Positions 59,064 through 64,000 of a stretch of DNA of 64,000 nt are shown here, in pieces (the first letter of the stretch is position 1; each line of letters starts with the position of its first letter). A model generated the notes under the pieces. It had not been told where the DNA came from. It made no database searches and saw only the letters and a list, made by a program, of their open reading frames with translations. The DNA is from Streptomyces roseirectus (GTDB lineage: Bacteria > Actinomycetota > Actinomycetes > Streptomycetales > Streptomycetaceae): positions 8,544,001-8,608,000 of the forward strand of contig NZ_CP060828.1 in the NCBI RefSeq assembly GCF_014489635.1. Reading direction: 5' to 3'. The position numbers and the translations under genes are program-made.

Positions 59064-60521
59064 TCAGAAGTCCGTCGGTACGCCCTCGTACGCGCCTCTG
59101 TGTCCCGGTACCGCGTGCGCGGTGATCGTGCGGGAGGCGTCGAGGCGGGGCGGGTGGTAGTAGTCGCTGCCCTTGGCGCGGTACCGGAGGAGGGGGACGA
59201 GGCCGAGGGCGAGGCCGCCGAGACCGATGGCCACCGCGGCCCCGCTCAGCTCGCCGAGGGATTCCGCGAAGATCCAGAACATGAAGAGCGCGCCGCACAG
59301 CGGCCAGACGCCGCCGAGGAGGAAGGTCACCGGCGAGGACAGCAGCAGACGGCGGTAGGCGACGACGGCGGCGAGGCCGGTGAGACCGTAGTACAGGGCG
59401 ATCTGGAGGCCGATCGCGGAGATCGCGTCAGCCAGGATCTCCCCGACCGAGCCGAGCGCGTTGGCGGCGACGAGCAGCGTGAGCGCGACCGCGCCGACGG
59501 CGGCGACGGCGACCCAGGGCGTGTTCCAGCGCCGGTGGACGCGGCCGAGCGCGGCCGGCATCGTCCCGTCGCGGCCCATCGAGAACAGCGTGCGCGTGAC
59601 CTGGATGAGGGTGGTCTCCAGCGTCGCGATCGTGGACAGCATCACCGCCACCACCAACAGTTTCCCGCCCCACCCGGGCCACACGGCCTGCCCCAGCGCG
59701 CCGAGCACGTTCGCCGCGTTCCGCTCGACCTGGTCCTCGGTCAGCACCACGTTCACGGTGACCGTGTAGACCTCGAACAGCAGGAAGACGACGCCGAGCC
59801 CGATCAGCCCCGCGAGCCCGGTCGTACGGCGGCTGTCGCGGGTCTCCTCGCTGAGGTTGCTGGTGACGTCCCAGCCCCAGTAGCAGAACGCGGCGACCAG
59901 CGCCCCCGACGCGAACCCGGCGACCCCGTCGAACTGCCCGGGGGAGAACCAGGACCAGTCGAAGGCCCGCGCGCTCCCCACATGCCGGAACGCCAGCACG
60001 GCGAACAGCACGAGGATCGCCAACTCGACGCCGGACATGACCAGTTGCGCCCGCACGGTGAGCCGCGCCCCGCCGAGGACGACGCCCAGCATGAGCAGGA
60101 ACCAGCCCGCGCCGACCGCCGTCGACCAGGCCGTGCTGTCCGCGAGCCCGTCGTCGAGGAGCGCGAGGGTCAGCGAACCGGCCGGCAGGGACCCGGCGAC
60201 CATGAACAGCGTCGTCGAGACCACCAGCGCCCAGCCGCTGAGGAACCCCAGGAACGGGTGGAGCGTGCGCCCCACCCACGAGTACGCGGCGCCCGCGTTG
60301 ACGTCGATCCGGTTGAGGTGGCTGAACGCGAGCGCGATGCCCAGCATCGGCAGCGCGCAGTACAGCAGGGCCGCGGGGCTCGCCAGGCCCACCGCGCCCA
60401 CCAGGACGGCCGTCGTCGCGGCGATCGAGTACGCGGGGGCGGTACCCGCGATCGCCATCACCGCCGTGTCGAACGTGCCGAGGACGTTCGCCTGGAGCCC
60501 TCGACCACTGTTGTCGCTCAT
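59064..60521 (-). CDS. APC-family amino acid permease
   Basis: A 485-residue secondary transporter with about 12 helices. The N-terminal motif GTAPAYSIAATTAVLVGAVG matches the APC G-x-x-P-x-x-S region, FSHLNRIDVNAGAAYSWVGR the helix 3 E/D-x-P/N-A-G stretch, and the C-terminal half has EETRDSRRTTGLAGLIGLG before TM6. Many actinobacterial members transport cationic or branched-chain amino acids or amines. The ATG at 60521 follows GGAAAG. It is preceded by a promoter-like sequence about 210 nt upstream. Confidence 0.9.
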   Translation of the reverse strand: MSDNSGRGLQANVLGTFDTAVMAIAGTAPAYSIAATTAVLVGAVGLASPAALLYCALPMLGIALAFSHLNRIDVNAGAAYSWVGRTLHPFLGFLSGWALVVSTTLFMVAGSLPAGSLTLALLDDGLADSTAWSTAVGAGWFLLMLGVVLGGARLTVRAQLVMSGVELAILVLFAVLAFRHVGSARAFDWSWFSPGQFDGVAGFASGALVAAFCYWGWDVTSNLSEETRDSRRTTGLAGLIGLGVVFLLFEVYTVTVNVVLTEDQVERNAANVLGALGQAVWPGWGGKLLVVAVMLSTIATLETTLIQVTRTLFSMGRDGTMPAALGRVHRRWNTPWVAVAAVGAVALTLLVAANALGSVGEILADAISAIGLQIALYYGLTGLAAVVAYRRLLLSSPVTFLLGGVWPLCGALFMFWIFAESLGELSGAAVAIGLGGLALGLVPLLRYRAKGSDYYHPPRLDASRTITAHAVPGHRGAYEGVPTDF

Positions 60522-60827
60522 GGTGCGCTGCTTTCCGTCGTGCACACCGCGCGGCGGGAACTGCCCGGCGGCGCGTGGGGGGAGTGGGGGGTGGCACCGC
60601 CGGACGTCCACGGGGGTGGCCCTGGACGGTGGCGGAAGGAGTCGAGCGGAAACGTGACTGTCGAACGGAAACCGGCATGCGGAACGGGGCGTGCCATCGC
60701 TCCGTCGATGGCCGGTCACACCGAGTGTGCGAGTGATGATAGTCGGAACGATTTACCTTTCAAGATTGACCGTCCGGTAACCTCTCGACGCGCGTACGTC
60801 CCGAACTCCCGTACGGGACGGGGCGGT
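60522..60827. other. 306-bp non-coding region before the permease
   Basis: No gene is seen between the transhydrogenase stop and the permease start; both genes read leftwards. The right third is AT-rich for this genome and contains the promoter candidate at 60736-60763; the left two thirds would be a long 5' untranslated leader, G-rich with runs such as GGGGGGAGTGGGGGG near 60576-60590. A weak -35-like TTGACC lies on the plus strand without a gene behind it. Confidence 0.45.
60736..60763 (-). promoter_or_regulatory. Promoter candidate for the APC permease
   Basis: On the minus strand TTGAAA (60758-60763), 16-nt spacer, TATCAT (60736-60741). The spacing is one short of optimum. Transcription would start near 60729 and leave a leader of about 210 nt. 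Confidence 0.4.
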
Positions 60828-62231
60828 TCAGTCGCCGAGCCGGTCCAGGCTGCGCAGCCGGTTCGTCGCGTCCAGCGCCGCGACCTTGTAGGACTCCGCC
60901 AGCGTCGGGTAGTTGAACACCGCGTCGACCAGGTAGTCGACCGTGCCTCCGCACCCCATCACCGACTGGCCGATGTGGATCAGCTCCGTCGCCCCGCTCC
61001 CGAAGCAGTGCACCCCGAGGAGGCGCCGGTCGTCCGGCGACACCAGCAGCTTCAGCATGCCGTGCGCGTCCCCGATGATCTGACCCCGCGCCAGCTCCCG
61101 GTACCGGGCCACCCCCACCTCGAACGGCACGCGCTCCTCGGTGAGTCGGTCCTCCGTGCGGCCGACGAAACTGATCTCCGGGATCGTGTAGATGCCGATC
61201 GGCTGGAGGTCGTGCGTCCGCCCCACGGGCTCCCCGAACGCGTGATAGGCCGCCGCCCGGCCCTGCTCCATCGACGTCGCCGCGAGCGCCGGGTACCCGA
61301 TCACGTCACCGACCGCGTAGATGTGCGGGACCTGCGTACGGTAGTGCTCGTCCACCGCGATCCGGCCCCGCGCGTCCGCCGTCAACCCCGCCTGTTCCAG
61401 GGCCAGTTCATCGGTCAGGCCCTGTCTGCCCGCCGAGTACATCACCGCGTCCGCCGGGATCTTCTTGCCGCTCTCCAGCACCGTCAGCGCGGTGTGCCCG
61501 TGCTGCTCGACCGCCGCGACCGTCTCCCCGAACCGGAACGTCACGGCCAGGTCCCGCAGGTGGTACTTGAGCGCTTCGACGATCTCGACGTCGCACATGT
61601 CCAGCATCGCCGGACGCCGTTCGACGACGGTCACCTTGCTGCCGAGCGCCGCGAACATGCTGGCGTACTCCATCCCGATCACCCCGGCGCCCACGATCAC
61701 CATCGAACGCGGGACCCGCTCGATGGTGAGCACATTGTCCGAGTCCAGGATCGTCCGCCCGTCGAACTCCACGCTCGGCGGGCGCGCGGGCCGGGTGCCG
61801 GTCGCGATGACGACGTACTCGGCCGTCAGCACCCGCTCGTGCCCGGTGACGTCGCGCAGGGCGACCGTGTGCGGGTCGAGGAAGCGTCCGGTGCCGGCGA
61901 ACAGGGGGACCCGGTTGCGGGCCAACTGGCTGCGGATCACCTCGACTTCACGGCTGACGACATGCTGGGTGCGCGCGGTCAGGTCGGCGACGGTGATGTT
62001 CTCCTTGAGCCGGTAGCTCTGCCCGTACAGATCCCGCTGGGTGAGCCCGGTCAGATACAGCACCGCCTCCCGCAGCGTCTTGGACGGGATCGTGCCGGTG
62101 TGCAGCGAGACCCCGCCGACCATGTCCGCACGGTCGACGACGGCGACTTCGCGGCCGAGTTTGGCCGCGGCGATGGCGGCCTTCTGGCCACCGGGACCGG
62201 ATCCGAGCACGAGCATGTCGACATCGGGCAC
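60828..62231 (-). CDS. sthA: Soluble NAD(P)+ transhydrogenase
   Basis: A 467-residue flavoprotein of the pyridine nucleotide-disulfide oxidoreductase fold. [20 protein letters not shown] binds [21 protein letters not shown] replaces the redox cysteine pair of lipoamide dehydrogenase, which is diagnostic of SthA (no C-x4-C). [20 protein letters not shown] binds NAD(P), [20 protein letters not shown] the second FAD loop, and [20 protein letters not shown] the dimer interface. It balances NADH and NADPH in the cytoplasm. GTG start at 62231. It is a single gene. Confidence 0.94.
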   Translation of the reverse strand: MPDVDMLVLGSGPGGQKAAIAAAKLGREVAVVDRADMVGGVSLHTGTIPSKTLREAVLYLTGLTQRDLYGQSYRLKENITVADLTARTQHVVSREVEVIRSQLARNRVPLFAGTGRFLDPHTVALRDVTGHERVLTAEYVVIATGTRPARPPSVEFDGRTILDSDNVLTIERVPRSMVIVGAGVIGMEYASMFAALGSKVTVVERRPAMLDMCDVEIVEALKYHLRDLAVTFRFGETVAAVEQHGHTALTVLESGKKIPADAVMYSAGRQGLTDELALEQAGLTADARGRIAVDEHYRTQVPHIYAVGDVIGYPALAATSMEQGRAAAYHAFGEPVGRTHDLQPIGIYTIPEISFVGRTEDRLTEERVPFEVGVARYRELARGQIIGDAHGMLKLLVSPDDRRLLGVHCFGSGATELIHIGQSVMGCGGTVDYLVDAVFNYPTLAESYKVAALDATNRLRSLDRLGD

Positions 62232-62583
62232 GGGGGGAGTGTGACAGCGGGGCGGGCTCGGGGGAAGGGCGCGTGGGCCTCACGGCGACGGCCGCCGGGC
62301 ACGGCTCTGACGGGCGGGGCCGCTCGGGTCGCGCCTGACGGGCAGGCGGCGCGGGGCCGGTCCGGGGCGCGGCGTCGGCGCGGGTTTCCCGGTGCCGGTG
62401 TGCCGACGGGAGCTCGTCGGTGCCGGCGGGGTTTGTCGGGGCCGGCGTGGTGGTGCGGGCTTGTCGGCACAGGATCGACGGTGGAGGGCGCGGTGCCGTC
62501 CGGCAGCGGGGCTTTGCCGACGCGGCCCGGTGGCAGGGGAGGCCGGTGCCGTCCGGCGCGGCGGGAACGTCCCCGCGTCGGCC
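62232..62583. repeat. 352-bp GC-rich non-coding stretch with a 14-bp direct repeat
   Basis: No credible gene. CGGTGCCGTCCGGC occurs at 62491-62504 and again at 62544-62557, 39 bp apart, and there are several TTGTCGG and GGTGCCGG units between 62395 and 62480. Codon-position bias is absent. It could be degenerate DNA or a repetitive leader. Confidence 0.5.
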
Positions 62584-62769
62584 CTACGGCAGCAGTTTCT
62601 CGATGGCCGCCGGGCCTTCCTCGGCCAGCTTGCGCCGTGCCCACTCCAGGGTGGCCGGCGTGATGTCGCGGCCGGCCGCGAGGACAAGGTCCTCGGGGGT
62701 CACCTCGGTTCCGGTGCGCGTGTGCAGCAGGGCGTCGGGGGTGGCACGGTCCTCGGAGGGGTTCGTCAT
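62584..62769 (-). CDS. Small conserved-looking hypothetical protein (61 residues)
   Basis: From the ATG at 62769 (GAGGAG about nine bases upstream) a 61-residue acidic protein: MTNPSEDRATPDALLHTRTG, then TEVTPEDLVLAAGRDITPAT and LEWARRKLAEEGPAAIEKLL. It is helical, has no signal or cysteine, and resembles the short proteins of unknown function found near acyl or peptide enzymes. The frame extends to 62814 but without a better site. No function is assigned. Confidence 0.65.
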   Translation of the reverse strand: MTNPSEDRATPDALLHTRTGTEVTPEDLVLAAGRDITPATLEWARRKLAEEGPAAIEKLLP

Positions 62770-62936
62770 GGCCAGGACTCCTCGTTGTGCGGTCGTCGCA
62801 TCCACTATCACCACTCATCGCGCGGCCCGCATGTGCGCGTGCCCGCGCCGGGCGCCGGAAAACTCTTGGACATCGACGCGGTCGCTGTCATATGGTCTGA
62901 CCGCACGCCCGAGACGAACGGAAGGAGGCGAGTGCC

Positions 62937-62993
62937 ATGCAGTCCCAGAAGACCCCGCGCTCCCTCCCCGCCGCCGTCGCGTGCCGCGTCTGA
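62937..62993 (+). CDS. Putative 18-residue leader peptide before the GNAT gene
   Basis: MQSQKTPRSLPAAVACRV followed by TGA. It is preceded by GGAAGGAGG about eight bases upstream, one of the strongest ribosome binding sites in the window, and a promoter-like TTGGAC/TATGGT pair at 62866-62896. It ends 46 nt before the GNAT start. Short peptides with an A-C-R type tail occur before several actinobacterial genes as translational leaders. Its translation may control the downstream gene. Confidence 0.5.
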   Translation: MQSQKTPRSLPAAVACRV

Positions 62994-63039
62994 CCTGCCC
63001 GGGAGCGCTGAACAAGAGTTCCGCTACCTGGAGGATTCC

Positions 63040-63945
63040 GTGACCGCCCCGGTCATCCGCGTGCTCGACGAGAGCGACGCACACCTTTTCGACACCCTGC
63101 CCGACCCCCTGCGCGCCGGCGAGATCCTGCGCGCGGCCGCCGACCGCCCCGGCTGGAAGCGCGTCGCCCTGCGCGACGGCCGCGTCGTGGCCCGCGCCTC
63201 CTGGTGGGGCGGCCCCGACGACGCCGAGCCCCTGACCGTCGAACGCTTCGACGTCGCCGACGGCGAGGAGGACGCCGGCGCGGCCCTGCTGCGCTCCGCC
63301 CCCTGGAAGGTCGGCCTGGAGCTGAACCTGCCCGGCGGCTGGCGCGACGACCCCGTCCTGAAGGACGCCGCCGAGGCCCGCTTCGAGGCGGCACGCCGTG
63401 CCGGACAGCACCTCCTCGTCGAGCGGTACGTCTACCGCTGGACCCCCGAGTGCGGGCTCCCGGACCGGCCCGGCCGGCTGGAGTTCGCGCCCGAGCCCGA
63501 CGACGCCGTCTTCTTCGACGCCCTGCGTCGCATCCACTCCGTCACCCTCGACGCGCACGCGCGCAAGGCGATCGAGGAGGGCGGCCTCGACCAGGCCGCG
63601 CAGGAGGAGATCGACTTCTTCCGCTGGTGCCCGTCCCCGCGCGCGTGGTGGCAGGTCGCCCGCACGCCCGCCGGGGAACTCGCCGGCATCCACATCCCGG
63701 CCCACAACCCGAGCGGGCCCTGCGTCGGCTTCATCGGCGTGGTGCCGGAACAGCGCGGCCACGGGTACGCGTACGACCTCCTCGCCGAGTGCACGCACTA
63801 CCTCGTCGAACAGGGTGCGGAGTTCATCGCCGCGGCGACCGACCAGGGGAACTTCCCCATGGCCGCGCACTTCGCGAAGGCCGGGTATCCCGTGGCGCGC
63901 GAGCGCGTGCACTTCGAGTACCCGGGCGTTGTCGGTGGCGGGTGA
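63040..63945 (+). CDS. GNAT-family N-acetyltransferase
   Basis: A 301-residue protein with an N-terminal domain of about 140 residues and a C-terminal GNAT fold. The acetyl-CoA loop is VPEQRGHGYAYDLL (Q/R-x-x-G-x-G/A with VGFIGVV as the preceding strand), and AATDQGNFPMAAHFAKAGYP is the usual N-x-x-M-x-x-x-F-x-K-x-G-Y/F helix. Substrate unknown; two-part GNATs like this may acetylate small amines or antibiotics. GGAGG lies six to ten bases before the GTG at 63040. A strong-SD leader peptide precedes it. Confidence 0.9.
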   Translation: MTAPVIRVLDESDAHLFDTLPDPLRAGEILRAAADRPGWKRVALRDGRVVARASWWGGPDDAEPLTVERFDVADGEEDAGAALLRSAPWKVGLELNLPGGWRDDPVLKDAAEARFEAARRAGQHLLVERYVYRWTPECGLPDRPGRLEFAPEPDDAVFFDALRRIHSVTLDAHARKAIEEGGLDQAAQEEIDFFRWCPSPRAWWQVARTPAGELAGIHIPAHNPSGPCVGFIGVVPEQRGHGYAYDLLAECTHYLVEQGAEFIAAATDQGNFPMAAHFAKAGYPVARERVHFEYPGVVGGG

Positions 63946-63986
63946 CAAGCTGGGGTGAGACCGGCTGACTGAGAGGAGCGGGGCCC

Positions 63987-64000
63987 ATGGGGTTCGACGG
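63987..64000 (+). CDS. Start of a downstream gene, cut by the window end
   Basis: An ATG at 63987 follows GAGAGGAGCGGGG, a good ribosome binding site, 42 nt after the GNAT stop. Only the first four to five codons (MGFDG) are in the window, so nothing can be said about function; it could be part of the GNAT transcript. Confidence 0.5.

Noticed and set aside
55727..59125. An 1132-residue plus-strand frame over the nickel transporter
   Set aside because: It is a frame-shifted shadow of the NiCoT gene followed by antisense of two minus-strand genes, with low-complexity Arg/Pro composition.
62232..62583. A small gene or RNA in the region upstream of sthA
   Set aside because: No frame has a start with ribosome binding site and coding-type codon bias; the repeats look degenerate.
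58362..62663. A 1433-residue open frame on the plus strand
   Set aside because: It runs antisense across the hypothetical protein, permease and transhydrogenase genes, has no family motifs, and its codon-position bias belongs to the minus-strand genes.

Overview
The window is high-GC (about 72 %), densely coding and rich in G/C third codon positions, GTG starts and ATGA/TGATG gene overlaps. It carries mycothiol metabolism, an F420/PPOX-type protein, streptogrisin-like protease, ROK and TetR regulators and a dispersed GC-rich hairpin element familiar from Streptomyces. Everything points to a Streptomyces (or very close streptomycete) chromosome. No tRNA, rRNA, CRISPR, insertion sequence or phage gene was seen.

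Left part (1-13.8 kb): a partial glycosyltransferase, a gene remnant, an NTF2-like protein and a small secreted protein lead into the main system of the window, a complete NRPS-independent siderophore locus. On the minus strand one long run encodes two FecCD-type permeases, an ATPase, a siderophore-binding lipoprotein, then ATP-grasp ligase, IucA/IucC synthetase, MFS exporter, second IucA/IucC synthetase and PLP decarboxylase. The last five have the same order and families as the vibrioferrin operon pvsABCDE of Vibrio. A sequence close to the actinobacterial iron box sits in the promoter at the head of the run, and a divergent FhuF-type ferric reductase completes a make/export/import/release set.

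13.8-29.3 kb: ABC exporter, S-(hydroxymethyl)mycothiol dehydrogenase with its metallo-beta-lactamase partner, SDR, MFS, secreted L,D-transpeptidase, a small probably leaderless gene, a membrane-anchored S1 protease, a DUF3800-like protein, then a five-gene glucarate operon (sugar ABC importer, kdgD, gudD) behind a near-consensus promoter overlapped by a palindrome.

29.3-43.7 kb: a large secreted alpha/beta hydrolase with Calx-beta-like tail, a zinc-ribbon/OB-fold protein and a TetR regulator sharing a palindromic operator, folD, cell-wall and small membrane proteins, an RpiR regulator, a GT39-type transferase, a Tat-exported PAP2 phosphatase with an autotransporter-type repeat, a BadF/BcrA-type sugar kinase and a divergent ROK regulator with an unusual ~165-residue low-complexity insertion.

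43.7-64 kb: a second sugar ABC importer followed by an unrecognised glycan-active-like enzyme, a frameshifted gene, an FAD monooxygenase/MFS pair facing a TetR regulator, another MFS, a second NTF2-like protein, a flippase-like membrane protein, a NiCoT nickel transporter with a Nur-like palindrome upstream, an aminoglycoside-phosphotransferase-fold protein, an amino-acid permease, soluble transhydrogenase (sthA), small conserved proteins and a GNAT acetyltransferase preceded by a short leader ORF with a strong ribosome binding site. The second ABC importer, kinase, ROK regulator and enzyme at 47.2-49.0 kb plausibly form one sugar-scavenging unit.
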